From the IMG/VR virus record IMGVR_UViG_3300024273_000272, positions 1 through 26,479 of that record: a stretch of DNA of 26,479 nt. One strand, 5' to 3'. A program made the translations under genes and the position numbers. Of this stretch, positions 7,153 to 16,134 are shown one piece after another; within the stretch, counting starts at the first letter, position 1, and each line of letters opens with the position of its first letter. The DNA is from a virus. Below the pieces are notes generated by a model that saw nothing but the letters and a program-made list of their open reading frames with translations, was not told the DNA's origin and ran no database searches.

Positions 7153-10100
7153 TAGATACAGATTGTTTTTTCTACTATAACTCCATTAGAGTCTACCCGA
7201 ATATAATTTCCAGATACCCTGTAGTAACCTTCTGAAGCTAAAGTTTCTCCCAATACATCCGCAAAGACCCAATCACCTCTCGTAGGAACTCCAGGTGAGG
7301 AGGTGGGGTTAACGGGTAAGTTAAAAAGGTTAACGGTAAATGGTTGAATACATATATCTGTACCCGTAGCTTGGACTACACTTGAAGAGAAAGCAGACAA
7401 TCGAACAGGACATTCTACTGTAATTGCCCAGTCAGGAGCCGTAGCTAAAGGGCTGATAATTCGAACCGTTAAAGTTGTTAGTGTAGTAGTTGGTTTTGAG
7501 ACATATAAAATATAATCCCCCGCGTTACCATTTGTTAAGCTGGTTAAATCTCCAGCTGCAATTGTAATAGGTTCAACTCCGTCAGCATCAAAATCTTGGT
7601 CTACATAGTTCCAATTGTACTTTGATTTTTGTGCTATTCCTTCAGCAGGAATTCCAGCGGTACTAGTATCCCCATAGTAAGGACCTGGGAACCAGCTTGT
7701 AGCTGGATTTAAAGTAGAGTTTGTTAGGGACACACTAGACGAGTCGCTTTTTGTTACTCCGTCATACGTTACAAATATTCCTCCAGCGATATCAGGAGAA
7801 AACTTAATAGCAGACACACCAACGCTATTGCCCAAATCATAAGTGATGTCATAAAATGAATTTTCCGTTAGAGTTACAGATACTGGAGGTAAAGAAACGT
7901 CCCTACAGTCTTCAACACAAGAAGCGCAAGACTGAACAGAACCTAATACGCCTGACAATTGGTTTCTAACTATAGAGTTTCCAAATACAATAGCTTGATA
8001 CCACCCATCCGCCGCTGGAACCGTAAGAGCCGCGTCAGAATAAACTGTTGTCGAAGTCGATAAGCTGCCTGCGTCTAAATAAAATGTAGAAGGGGTATCG
8101 CAACAACAAGCCTCCGACGATTTAACTCCATAGCAAAGCTGTGAAGGGTTTGCCTCACGGTAATCATACACAAGGTAGAGGTAATCACCCGAGCCATTAA
8201 AAGTAAAATTGCCAGAGTAAAGGCTAGCGCCATCAGTGTTAGGAGTTACCGTTAAGTCAGTTGAATTAGAAAGTATCGTCTGTATGTTGGCAGGTGTATT
8301 AGGATACAACTGAGTGGTTCTCCAGTGCTTTAAACTGTTTTCGGCAGGTAAGAAATTAAACACATCGCCTGCTAGCTTTCTACTTTGAACATATACCGTA
8401 GCTCCTTGAGGAGGAAAAACACTACTGCCTTGGGCTCCTGTAAGAAGTTGATACTGAGACACGACAGGATTTGTTCCCGCGTCAAACTCAACAAACTCAG
8501 AATAAGTCGGACTTAGCGTAGTGCCATCTACAAATCTAAATTCGCTGTGTATCGTTTCAGTGTTCTGCCAATCTCGATTAAGCGATACCATTATCACATT
8601 AATCTCATTAGCATCAGGACACTCTACCGTAATAGGCAAGTTGTTTACCGCTCCTCCATTCGATGTTATCACAACGGAGACTGTATTGGGAAGAAGACCC
8701 GTTTTAGGGATAGTTAAAGAGCCCGCTCCTGCTTGGTTTAAAGCTAAATAAGTAGTGCCAAAAGTAGCGACAACGTCAAAAGTTACTCCAGCGATTAAAA
8801 AAGGAGAGCCCCAGGTAATCTCTATGTCGCCTACCGTACTTCCTACGTTGACGCAGAAAGAGTTTGTCGACCCATCTTGTGGAAGCGAAATAGTTTGAGG
8901 TATACCGCAGTTAATACACTTGGCTTCTACGGGCAGTAATATGTCGTTAGAGGCCAACACATACTCATCCATATACGGGTCAAATCCTCCCAGCTTTTGA
9001 GTGGTAAAGCTCTCGTTGAAGAGGTCTCTAAACCACGAGCGCATACCTGCCTTGGAAATTACCGTTAGCGTTTCATTACTAGCTGACGTTCCTCGCAGTT
9101 GTATTACAGCACCGCGCTTAGCATCGGTAAAGTATTTATCGAAACCAAACTCAGCGTAGCTCTCTGGGTTAGCCGACACACCGTACTCTTCGACTCTGGC
9201 AACTTGCTGGCCTAGAATAACAGGTGCAGCGGTCAAAACGCTACCGCCTTGAGCGTCGGTCAAGACGTTTTTATTGACAACGACATAAGAGATACGGTCC
9301 TCTTGCAATACCAAGATGTCCGTCTCCCTAGCCACCATCTTTTGGATAGGGCCATACACGTCCTCTAAAGGCTTGAAATTAAGAAGCCCTAGGTTGAACT
9401 CATTGAGTTTATTTACGTTGCTCTCGTCGTTGTATATACCACTGTACGTGATGTCAGCAAAACGGTCGGCCTCTTTAAAGTCCTGAGCAGAAACCAGCAC
9501 AGCGCGGTCTCCTAACTGAAACGACTCGCCTACAGCTGAGTCCTCAATTTTATAACTCTCTACACCGTTACCAAAAGCATAACAGTTAAAGAAGTTCAGG
9601 TCCACTACACCCTCTGTCGTAGCGTCTTGGTTGGTGACGTTACCTTGGTGGTACCCACCCGTAATAGCATAGTTTTCGCTTCCTTCATAGAAGATATCGT
9701 CAGCTACTTCGTTGGGCTCAGTCTCAAAAACAATAAGGCTACCAGGTTCTTGTATCTGTATTCTTACCTTAGTAATAGAAGGGTGGTCGTTAAGGGGATA
9801 TTGTTGGGCATTTCCAGCACTTCCGTTCTGACACCTTAAATACAGTCTTTTGCTTGACTCTGGTCCTGAGTCGTTAGCGATGCTATAAAAGAAAATTTGA
9901 TTGTTTAGCGGGGTGAAGCTAACTATAGTACTTGCAGTATTAGAATTTACAGAGTAAACCCCTGGGTAGTACGTATTTGTATTAGGACCTCCGCCATATT
10001 GACAATCAACTTCACAGTTCATTGCGTTAATTAAAACAGAACCTAAGCCTTCTCCGTCCCAAAACGCTTTAATGTCAACGTAGTCCTGACTAGCCGTAAT

Positions 10101-12593
10101 GCTTTTTTCTACTCGACATAAAGAAGCGCCATTCTCGTTGCCGCAACTTAAACCGCCAGCATCACTTCTGTTAAATTTAATTTTAATAGTTACAATAGAG
10201 CCTGATAAAATTGGCACCCTAGAGTATCCATCGGTAGCATTTCCAGTATAACAAGGGTAATTAACTGTTGCGAAATTATTGTAAGTAGTGGCCTGCTGAG
10301 TAGAGTTAGGCAGTCCGCTACCATTTACAACATCAGAAACAACCTCTCCGCCTGGCCAGTCAACAGCAGGCGAAAAGCTAGAAACCGTGGTATCAATGCT
10401 AAACCCCAACGCTTTTACCCGAATATAAAGACCAGGAACCTGAGTTACAATATCTAAATCCTGAAGTATCTGAAGAAAGTTAGTCGGTTGAGAAACTTTA
10501 TCCAGTACTACAGCTTTTACACTCTGGTTTAAAGTGCCGTTCGAATCGCGCTTAACAATAAGCTCTGTACCAGCTTCTACAAGAGCTTGGTCCTGACCGA
10601 CAAGTCTAATCCAGTAAGACTGTGTTTGAGTGTCGTAATAATATAACGTAGAGTATATAGTCTCGTAAGCGCCCTTAGATTGCTTAAGAACAAACTTATA
10701 TGTCTTGGCCCAGCTAGGCGCAGTCATATTAGTAGGTATAGTAACCTGTATTTTATTGATATCACCGCTATTAGCAGGCGGAACAAAAACAGCGTTTTCA
10801 TTGCTCGTTAAAGCAGTAGTAGACCTTTTGTATTCATCCATATAGACAACGCCCACCTCGTAGTCTCGGTTACTATGAAGGCTTTTATTAGAAGACTGTA
10901 GCTGTAAAGAATACGAAACATTACTGACATTGAAATACTCAAAGTATTGATTGTCCCCCTCTAAAGTGTTGTTGTACTGAACACCTAGTACTGTCACCCC
11001 AAACTCATCAAGATTACTTGGGTTAACATCTATAAAGACGCCCTGAGAAAGCGCAGTTATCCCTGAGTTTACAAGTGTATATCCCGACGGTGCAGTAAGA
11101 GAACAATTGAACACATCGGTAAACGTACTTCCGTCAGCGCAGTTCGCTAAAGATTGGTACGTACCTGACCCGTTGGCTCCCAGTTGAGATTGGAACTCAG
11201 GACTGGTAACCATCTCATAAACATTTCCGTATCCTTGAGGAAGGTTAAAGACAAAAGATATGGTAAACGTAGGGTGGTTAACTGTTATTGCTTCTTCGTC
11301 TTGCCCGTCTCCAGAAAAAGAAGCGTGAGTAACGGTAAAAGAAAAACCAAAGACACCTCCCTGAGCTAATACAGGAGGAGAATCAAAAATGATAGAAGCC
11401 GTATTAATAGAACTTACGGTATTTTCTGGGTCAATTGTGTAGTCGTCCCCATCGAATACGTCTCCAGCCGCTTGAAATACCGATAGGTTCTCTGATACCA
11501 CCTCAGCGCTGTAGTTGGTATCTATACGAGCACCCGATGCAATTGTCAAATCATACCCATCGACGTAGTTCCCGTACATCAGGCGGTTGCCCATAATAGT
11601 TTGAGCCTGCGCCTTAAGCGGCACGTTATCGTAAAGCCTTGCTATCTCTGATTGAGGCAGTAAGGTGTAGATTTTCTGATTCGTAAAGTTGACCGTCTGA
11701 ACGACGTTATTAGGCCAGCCTTCTTCGCTTTTTATATACTTCTGTATGACCCGAACTGTAGAGTCTGTACCAAGCTTAAAACAAAGGTCAATACCCACTA
11801 CATCTTTACCTCCTGTATTAATACCCACAACAGCCGTGTTATAGCGGTTAAGCATACCATCATTAAAGTTGGTAGCTGGGTCTAAACTAAAAGGGCTACT
11901 CTCAAAAGCCACGTCAGTAAACTGAGATAACGCGCTATAGTCGTTATTGACATACTTATATCGGTATGAAAACGACACGAAATGAGATTCTAAATAATCC
12001 TCCTCCCCAGGTATATCGATAAGCGTCAGCGTAGGCGCTGCGTTTGGTGGCCTTTTAATGACGTTGATATCGTCATTGGTAATTTGGTCAACGTCAGTTG
12101 CAGATATAGGCTGAGGGTAGTTTTCAACTACGTTAATTTTACGAGGCGGATTGTAGTCGTCCGTAAAAAACAGCAGGTCCTCTACCTTATTGACACCCGT
12201 TATTAAAAACGTAGGGTTGAAATTGAGTACAGATGTGCTGATAACGTGATAGGTCAATACCTCGTCTGTCGTTCTAAACGACGCTATTATATCAACAATT
12301 CCAGTTGCTGATTCTGTATTAGCAGAGTCGTGAATAAACCAGTATACAGTTTCGTTAACGCCATCTTCGAACGCTCCAAGACATCGAGCTGAATCACTTA
12401 AATCTACCCCTTGATATTGTAGGGTGGTCAAGCGGGTATTTCCTTTAGAGTTTTCTACAGAACCTATCTCCGAGCCTTCCGTAGAGCCTAGTCTGACGTT
12501 TAAGGCATCGATATATTCTCCATTGGGTACAAGGCGTTCATCGACGCTCTTGTTCATACGCCCCTTGATAAAGTTCCTTCTGACGTTTCCCAT
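7152..12593 (-). CDS. Tail muzzle / stabilisation protein, crAss-like (1813 aa)
   Basis: The largest complete gene here. The N-terminus (about 5-60) carries GRMNKSVDERLVPNGEY and a following STEGSEIGSVEN stretch, which I recognise from the stabilisation/muzzle protein of crAss-like phages; such proteins form the distal tube closing the tail. The rest is beta-rich: an N-terminal domain to ~310, Ig- or fibronectin-like segments with many aromatic residues, a propeller-like region ending near GGFDPYMDEYVL, then a Cys-rich C-terminal third (CINC at 1226-1229, CCC at 1496-1498, CASC at 1556-1559) built from duplicated modules. Known muzzle proteins are large but often shorter; the extra length is mainly the C-terminal modules, possibly host-binding (inference). 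TAATG overlaps occur at both ends, with the 308-residue connector upstream and the 257-residue protein downstream. Confidence 0.85.
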   Translation of the reverse strand: MGNVRRNFIKGRMNKSVDERLVPNGEYIDALNVRLGSTEGSEIGSVENSKGNTRLTTLQYQGVDLSDSARCLGAFEDGVNETVYWFIHDSANTESATGIVDIIASFRTTDEVLTYHVISTSVLNFNPTFLITGVNKVEDLLFFTDDYNPPRKINVVENYPQPISATDVDQITNDDINVIKRPPNAAPTLTLIDIPGEEDYLESHFVSFSYRYKYVNNDYSALSQFTDVAFESSPFSLDPATNFNDGMLNRYNTAVVGINTGGKDVVGIDLCFKLGTDSTVRVIQKYIKSEEGWPNNVVQTVNFTNQKIYTLLPQSEIARLYDNVPLKAQAQTIMGNRLMYGNYVDGYDLTIASGARIDTNYSAEVVSENLSVFQAAGDVFDGDDYTIDPENTVSSINTASIIFDSPPVLAQGGVFGFSFTVTHASFSGDGQDEEAITVNHPTFTISFVFNLPQGYGNVYEMVTSPEFQSQLGANGSGTYQSLANCADGSTFTDVFNCSLTAPSGYTLVNSGITALSQGVFIDVNPSNLDEFGVTVLGVQYNNTLEGDNQYFEYFNVSNVSYSLQLQSSNKSLHSNRDYEVGVVYMDEYKRSTTALTSNENAVFVPPANSGDINKIQVTIPTNMTAPSWAKTYKFVLKQSKGAYETIYSTLYYYDTQTQSYWIRLVGQDQALVEAGTELIVKRDSNGTLNQSVKAVVLDKVSQPTNFLQILQDLDIVTQVPGLYIRVKALGFSIDTTVSSFSPAVDWPGGEVVSDVVNGSGLPNSTQQATTYNNFATVNYPCYTGNATDGYSRVPILSGSIVTIKIKFNRSDAGGLSCGNENGASLCRVEKSITASQDYVDIKAFWDGEGLGSVLINAMNCEVDCQYGGGPNTNTYYPGVYSVNSNTASTIVSFTPLNNQIFFYSIANDSGPESSKRLYLRCQNGSAGNAQQYPLNDHPSITKVRIQIQEPGSLIVFETEPNEVADDIFYEGSENYAITGGYHQGNVTNQDATTEGVVDLNFFNCYAFGNGVESYKIEDSAVGESFQLGDRAVLVSAQDFKEADRFADITYSGIYNDESNVNKLNEFNLGLLNFKPLEDVYGPIQKMVARETDILVLQEDRISYVVVNKNVLTDAQGGSVLTAAPVILGQQVARVEEYGVSANPESYAEFGFDKYFTDAKRGAVIQLRGTSASNETLTVISKAGMRSWFRDLFNESFTTQKLGGFDPYMDEYVLASNDILLPVEAKCINCGIPQTISLPQDGSTNSFCVNVGSTVGDIEITWGSPFLIAGVTFDVVATFGTTYLALNQAGAGSLTIPKTGLLPNTVSVVITSNGGAVNNLPITVECPDANEINVIMVSLNRDWQNTETIHSEFRFVDGTTLSPTYSEFVEFDAGTNPVVSQYQLLTGAQGSSVFPPQGATVYVQSRKLAGDVFNFLPAENSLKHWRTTQLYPNTPANIQTILSNSTDLTVTPNTDGASLYSGNFTFNGSGDYLYLVYDYREANPSQLCYGVKSSEACCCDTPSTFYLDAGSLSTSTTVYSDAALTVPAADGWYQAIVFGNSIVRNQLSGVLGSVQSCASCVEDCRDVSLPPVSVTLTENSFYDITYDLGNSVGVSAIKFSPDIAGGIFVTYDGVTKSDSSSVSLTNSTLNPATSWFPGPYYGDTSTAGIPAEGIAQKSKYNWNYVDQDFDADGVEPITIAAGDLTSLTNGNAGDYILYVSKPTTTLTTLTVRIISPLATAPDWAITVECPVRLSAFSSSVVQATGTDICIQPFTVNLFNLPVNPTSSPGVPTRGDWVFADVLGETLASEGYYRVSGNYIRVDSNGVIVEKTICI

Positions 12594-13519
12594 TATTTAA
12601 TCCACTTATTCTGACCGCGCAAGTTCATCAATAGTCGGCCAGGATGGATATTACTAATGCGGATTTTTGCATTTCGTAAAAGAGCGGTCTTAGATTTTCG
12701 ATATCGATTAACTACATACTCTTGGGTTCCCATCTTAGAGTTAAGAATAGCATAGGAGATATACGAGTAAATAAAGTCCTCAAACAACTTATTGACCGTA
12801 ATCAACGAGTCATCGCCCCCCTCCATACCATCGCTAACGTATTCTAGTATACAGCTCTGACCAGACATAGCCGAGCTAAAGTTTATAACGCCCGCCTTGG
12901 GGTCGATACGGAATGTAGGATTGGCATTAGCGGTTTCAGTGTTTAGACCAAACGCAGCGCCTCCAATTGGAAAATCAAAATACCACAAGCCATCGATACA
13001 CCAGCCTTCGTTCCCGTCGTAAGGGCTGTTCTCATTGATGTACATAGACCTTAAAGTGCTGTTAAGCCTATCGGTATCAATAGGTGAGAACTCTGGCTTT
13101 AAAGCGGCTCCTGTCTCGTCAAAAAGAATCCTATTACTTGAGTCTTGCAGGTACGCCTGTGCGCTAGTAATTTGGATATTCTCCGTCAAAGGGAATACCG
13201 TTCCATCTCTAAACAAAGACACCCTAACCCAGTTTACATAATCGCTAGGAAGGACAAAGCGGAGGTCCTCAGAGACATTAAGCTGCAATACCTTAATCTC
13301 TTTGAACGCATCGTAGTTAAGCTCCTGTATGGCCCTCTTAGCGTGAAATAGAATCTTATAGCGAGACTTCTCGTTTACCAACTCGTTATTACCGCTATAC
13401 ATAAGCTGGTAGTTGGTCACGATATCTCGTAAGCTGACATATTGATACGACCCCCAATTGGCATCCTCTGGAGAAGCCCCTGCGTTTTCGTAGTATTGAT
13501 ACTGAGTAAGGTATGCCAT
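12593..13519 (-). CDS. Connector/ring (tail tubular-like) protein, crAss-like
   Basis: 308 residues. The region ~50-115 contains SRYKILFHAKRAIQELNYDA followed by LPSDYVNWVRVSLF, a pattern I know from head-to-tail ring or tail tubular proteins of crAss-like and related podoviruses. The C-terminal ~60 residues are helical and basic (KLFEDFIYSYISYA, then RYRKSKTALLRNAKIR), as expected for a ring component packing against portal or tail. It follows the 228-residue protein after 1 nt and overlaps the muzzle start as TAATG. The order portal, head proteins, two ring proteins, muzzle matches a short-tailed virion. Which ring it forms cannot be decided from sequence alone. Confidence 0.8.
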   Translation of the reverse strand: MAYLTQYQYYENAGASPEDANWGSYQYVSLRDIVTNYQLMYSGNNELVNEKSRYKILFHAKRAIQELNYDAFKEIKVLQLNVSEDLRFVLPSDYVNWVRVSLFRDGTVFPLTENIQITSAQAYLQDSSNRILFDETGAALKPEFSPIDTDRLNSTLRSMYINENSPYDGNEGWCIDGLWYFDFPIGGAAFGLNTETANANPTFRIDPKAGVINFSSAMSGQSCILEYVSDGMEGGDDSLITVNKLFEDFIYSYISYAILNSKMGTQEYVVNRYRKSKTALLRNAKIRISNIHPGRLLMNLRGQNKWIK

Positions 13520-13520
13520 A

Positions 13521-14207
13521 TTACTTGCTTTGCTGGTCGGCGATTTGTTCTTGACTTACCGCGTAATTTACCACATCAATCTCACGGATAGAAACCCCTG
13601 CGTACTGCAAAATTTTATTTACTAAGCGAGGCTCGTCATCAATAGGCAGTTCAAAATCTTGGTAGTCGGCTTGAGTTTGGTCAAATACAGGCTCTCCAAA
13701 ATCTAAATCAATCCACGTCCATTTAGGGTCGTAAGGATAGCGGATATACTGAATCGTACCTGACGTGATAGTCGAGGGATACGCTGTAGCTGTATTTCCG
13801 TTTTGAACAAAAGCGGGGAAGCCAGTCGTAGGAGCCGTAAGAGATGACGCCAACAGCAAGTTAATCTTAGAGTTAGATACCTGCTCTAATTCATAGTTGC
13901 TACCCGTAGGAAGTATCTTATTGATTAAATAATAATCAGAGGGAAGGGCAAATGAGTTTGTGGTAAAATTCACAATCGTAGAGAACCCATCGATAACCTC
14001 CTCTAAAGAGCGCAACACATCAGCGTAGCCCGTTCCTGACTGGCGAACATTCTCTTTATTAATTTGGTAATTATAATCGTTAAAGTACTCATCGAATATC
14101 TCCAACTGCGCTTGTTTAGCGTACAGATTAAAATCTGCGGGAGATATATAGCCGAAATTGTTCTTATTGAGAATAGATAATACCGTGCTTCTGACCGATT
14201 CTATCAT
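13521..14207 (-). CDS. Connector/ring protein (228 aa), crAss-like
   Basis: 228 residues. The N-terminus has NNFGYISPADFNLYAKQAQL and then an aromatic, acidic helix with DEYFNDYNYQINKEN, a pattern seen in adaptor or ring proteins of crAss-like phages. The middle contains a LPSDYY motif that parallels LPSDYV in the next gene, suggesting the two connector proteins share a fold and perhaps an origin. The gene opens a new transcription unit: a strong terminator and an exact -7 box lie in the 83-nt gap before it. It ends 1 nt before the 308-residue gene. Probable role: a layer between portal and muzzle; evidence is similarity by eye plus context. Confidence 0.8.
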   Translation of the reverse strand: MIESVRSTVLSILNKNNFGYISPADFNLYAKQAQLEIFDEYFNDYNYQINKENVRQSGTGYADVLRSLEEVIDGFSTIVNFTTNSFALPSDYYLINKILPTGSNYELEQVSNSKINLLLASSLTAPTTGFPAFVQNGNTATAYPSTITSGTIQYIRYPYDPKWTWIDLDFGEPVFDQTQADYQDFELPIDDEPRLVNKILQYAGVSIREIDVVNYAVSQEQIADQQSK

Positions 14208-14221
14208 AGGTACGCTTTTGA

Positions 14222-14229
14222 CAAAGATA
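14222..14229 (-). promoter_or_regulatory. Bacteroidetes-type promoter (TTG, 18 nt, TATCTTTG) before the tail genes
   Basis: An exact TAnnTTTG box on the minus strand, with a TTG at 14250-14248 placed 18 nt upstream, the usual Bacteroidetes arrangement. The TTG lies inside the terminator stem. The box ends 14 nt before the ATG at 14207, so the predicted leader is under ten nucleotides. Confidence 0.65.
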
Positions 14230-14233
14230 AATC

Positions 14234-14265
14234 AAAAAAAGGGGCCACAATTTGTGACCCCTTTT
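14234..14265 (-). terminator. Intrinsic terminator after the 253-aa head gene
   Basis: On the minus strand the RNA forms AAAAGGGG, GU wobble, CACA paired with its complement, giving a 13-bp stem (14237-14249 with 14253-14265) and a 3-nt loop, followed by seven U. The single non-Watson-Crick position is G-U on the minus transcript but C-A on the plus, so the site is built for minus-strand transcription. It lies 26 nt after the stop at 14291. Confidence 0.85.
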
Positions 14266-14290
14266 ATAAAGAAATAATCTATTTCTTAGA

Positions 14291-15052
14291 TTATACAATC
14301 CCTACAATACGCATACCTTGAGGTAAAACCAACGGAATAGATACGTCTTTCCATTGACGCTCGTACGCGTTTACAATAGCACTGTTTAAAATGTTGTGAA
14401 ACTGTAAGCTAGAGCTGTCCGCAGTATGATAAATAATAAGGTCATTTAAATCACCATTACCCTTTCTGTCTATATAGCTGACGGTGCAGTACGTAGGAGC
14501 CGTGTGAGCTACGGTTGCGATACCACTGATGTTAAACAATCTATCTCCGTCGTTATTAGAGTCTCGGTAGATATAGTAAGTCTTAGCATCAGGGCTCCCT
14601 GGTAATGTACTCATAATAGCTGCACTTAATGTAAGCTGAGTATCAGAATCAACGGTAACTACCGCAGCCTCTTGACCCGCTCCATTCTGAACAATATCAC
14701 CAACACTTATTAAACTACTAAATGCTCCTGTACTATCAACTAAGAGCATCTCTTCGCCCGCTGTCATAATTCGATACTGGTCGCCAGGATTGAAAAACCC
14801 ATCAGTTACATTAGTAATAGCAACTTGAGTAACAGGAGTTACAGGCGTTACAGAAACGGTAGTAGATTGACCCGTAGTGATATTAAGAACATAATCGCCT
14901 GCCGCTACTAAAGCGGTAGGAAAGTCAGCTAGGGCGTCAGTTAAAAAACCCGCAGCAGAAGTATCGGCATCTCCTTGTATTAAAGGCACAGGCCCCGTAG
15001 CAGTGCCAACATCAATTGGCAGGTTAAGGATTAGAAATTTTTCCATAACCAT
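14291..15052 (-). CDS. Structural protein with inserted beta modules (253 aa)
   Basis: 253 residues. It starts MVMEKFLILNLP, and the internal ATG (MEKFL) aligns with the start MEKYL of the gene just upstream, so the true start may be the third codon. The C-terminal part (about 170-253) also resembles the 89-residue protein. The middle (~20-170) looks like an insertion with two ~45-residue beta modules of the form GDxVxN...V...L, at ~52-95 and ~117-162. No enzyme motif is seen. Between the capsid and connector genes, this could be an auxiliary capsid, vertex or decoration protein (inference). The start overlaps the previous stop as TAATG, and a strong terminator follows. Confidence 0.8.
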   Translation of the reverse strand: MVMEKFLILNLPIDVGTATGPVPLIQGDADTSAAGFLTDALADFPTALVAAGDYVLNITTGQSTTVSVTPVTPVTQVAITNVTDGFFNPGDQYRIMTAGEEMLLVDSTGAFSSLISVGDIVQNGAGQEAAVVTVDSDTQLTLSAAIMSTLPGSPDAKTYYIYRDSNNDGDRLFNISGIATVAHTAPTYCTVSYIDRKGNGDLNDLIIYHTADSSSLQFHNILNSAIVNAYERQWKDVSIPLVLPQGMRIVGIV

Positions 15053-15321
15053 TAACTAATAGTGACACCCGTAACGGCATTAACAACGGACACGACTCGA
15101 GATACATTAGTCCATCCCGTTGCTAAAGCAAGCGAAATTTCATTTTGAATCTGACTGCGTAAAGAGTAAGCCACTTGTGTTGTAGCTAAGACAATAGCGG
15201 TGCCTGACTTGTACGTAAGAGTTACGTCTCCAGTAGCTAAACTAGTAACGGAAATAACGCCATTACAACTAATAAGTTGGTTTCCCGCACTTGTTACGGG
15301 GATACTTAGATACTTTTCCAT
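15052..15321 (-). CDS. Small structural protein (89 aa), short relative of the 253-aa protein
   Basis: 89 residues starting MEKYLSIPVTSAGNQL, a type of small protein I associate with virion regions of marine phages. Predicted beta-rich, with one likely helix (about 50-70) and no charged catalytic motif. By eye it matches the first residues and last ~80 residues of its downstream neighbour, which carries an extra block in between. An exact -7 box (TATCTTTG) lies 30 nt before the ATG. The stop is shared with the next start (TAATG). A head decoration or vertex role is plausible but unproven. Confidence 0.75.
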   Translation of the reverse strand: MEKYLSIPVTSAGNQLISCNGVISVTSLATGDVTLTYKSGTAIVLATTQVAYSLRSQIQNEISLALATGWTNVSRVVSVVNAVTGVTIS

Positions 15322-15351
15322 TTGAAAAAATGTTTATGGATGAATAAAAAC

Positions 15352-15359
15352 CAAAGATA
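15352..15359 (-). promoter_or_regulatory. Bacteroidetes-type -7 box TATCTTTG before the 89-aa gene
   Basis: An exact TAnnTTTG match on the minus strand within a 52-nt gap, 30 nt before the ATG. No convincing -33 TTG is visible. The eight bases are identical to the boxes at 14222 and 6364. Confidence 0.55.
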
Positions 15360-15373
15360 GGTCTTTTAAAAAA

Positions 15374-16114
15374 TCACTCTAGCTGCTTCTCAAGCATCTT
15401 TAAGATTTCAATTCCGTCATCAGACTGTAAATAAGCTGCGATAGCTGACTTAGGGTCTTCACCAAACGGAACAGACATCATACGTTTCTTGTTGGTCTTC
15501 AAATTAAAATGGATATCGCGTCCGTTATTGCGAAGTCCCAATAAATTCTTTTCTAGAAATAAAGCCACCTTGCCAAACATATCCAGCGAAGGGTCTTCTA
15601 AAGCATCTAGGAAATCTTGCGGGTAGCGTTTAGCGAGAATTAAGATATCGCGCTTAAGCTCCGAAGACGAAAGTTTAGAAGGGTCAATTTCTAGTAGTAC
15701 ACGAGCGACCATTTCCATTTCTGTAAGGTCCATCTTCCGTGCAGCAACTAAAGCGTCAGCCTCAATAACCATATAGTTGAGCTCTTCTTGAGCGTCCTTC
15801 TCTTTGTTGACTTCGGAAAAAGTTGAGCCTGAGTCAGGATGAAGGCTCAAAAAATGTTGTAGCACCTGGTTTTCTTTTGGTACAGAAAGGAACCCGTCTT
15901 CAAAAATAATTGGTTCTAAGATAAAGTTTCCGTCTTGCTCGTCCTCGAAAGGCGTTTTTTGATTGCGAGCATACCGTAAAGCGCGATTGACTTGTCCGTC
16001 AAAATACATAAGGGGCTTACGAGCGGTATTTCGAGAAGACAACATAAAACTTAACGGTGCCACATTGCGGTTAAGCTTGTAGACCTTGTCTACAATAGGA
16101 TTGGAATTTTTCAT
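15374..16114 (-). CDS. Conserved phage protein of unknown function (246 aa)
   Basis: 246 residues, hydrophilic, mixed helix and strand. Striking stretches are KPLMYFDGQVNRALRYARNQ near the N-terminus, ILEPIIFEDGFL at ~66-77, a long acidic helix from ~105, SSSELKRDIL, and FGEDPKSAIAAYLQSDDG near the end. I recognise this pattern from hypothetical proteins that recur in marine phages beside the capsid gene, but I know no function. It lacks signal peptide, membrane segment or recognisable enzyme motif. A perfect-stem terminator lies between it and the capsid gene, so its expression is probably well below that of the capsid protein. An assembly or completion role is only a guess from position. 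Confidence 0.75.
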   Translation of the reverse strand: MKNSNPIVDKVYKLNRNVAPLSFMLSSRNTARKPLMYFDGQVNRALRYARNQKTPFEDEQDGNFILEPIIFEDGFLSVPKENQVLQHFLSLHPDSGSTFSEVNKEKDAQEELNYMVIEADALVAARKMDLTEMEMVARVLLEIDPSKLSSSELKRDILILAKRYPQDFLDALEDPSLDMFGKVALFLEKNLLGLRNNGRDIHFNLKTNKKRMMSVPFGEDPKSAIAAYLQSDDGIEILKMLEKQLE

Positions 16115-16134
16115 TCGATTGAATTTAAAGTTTA

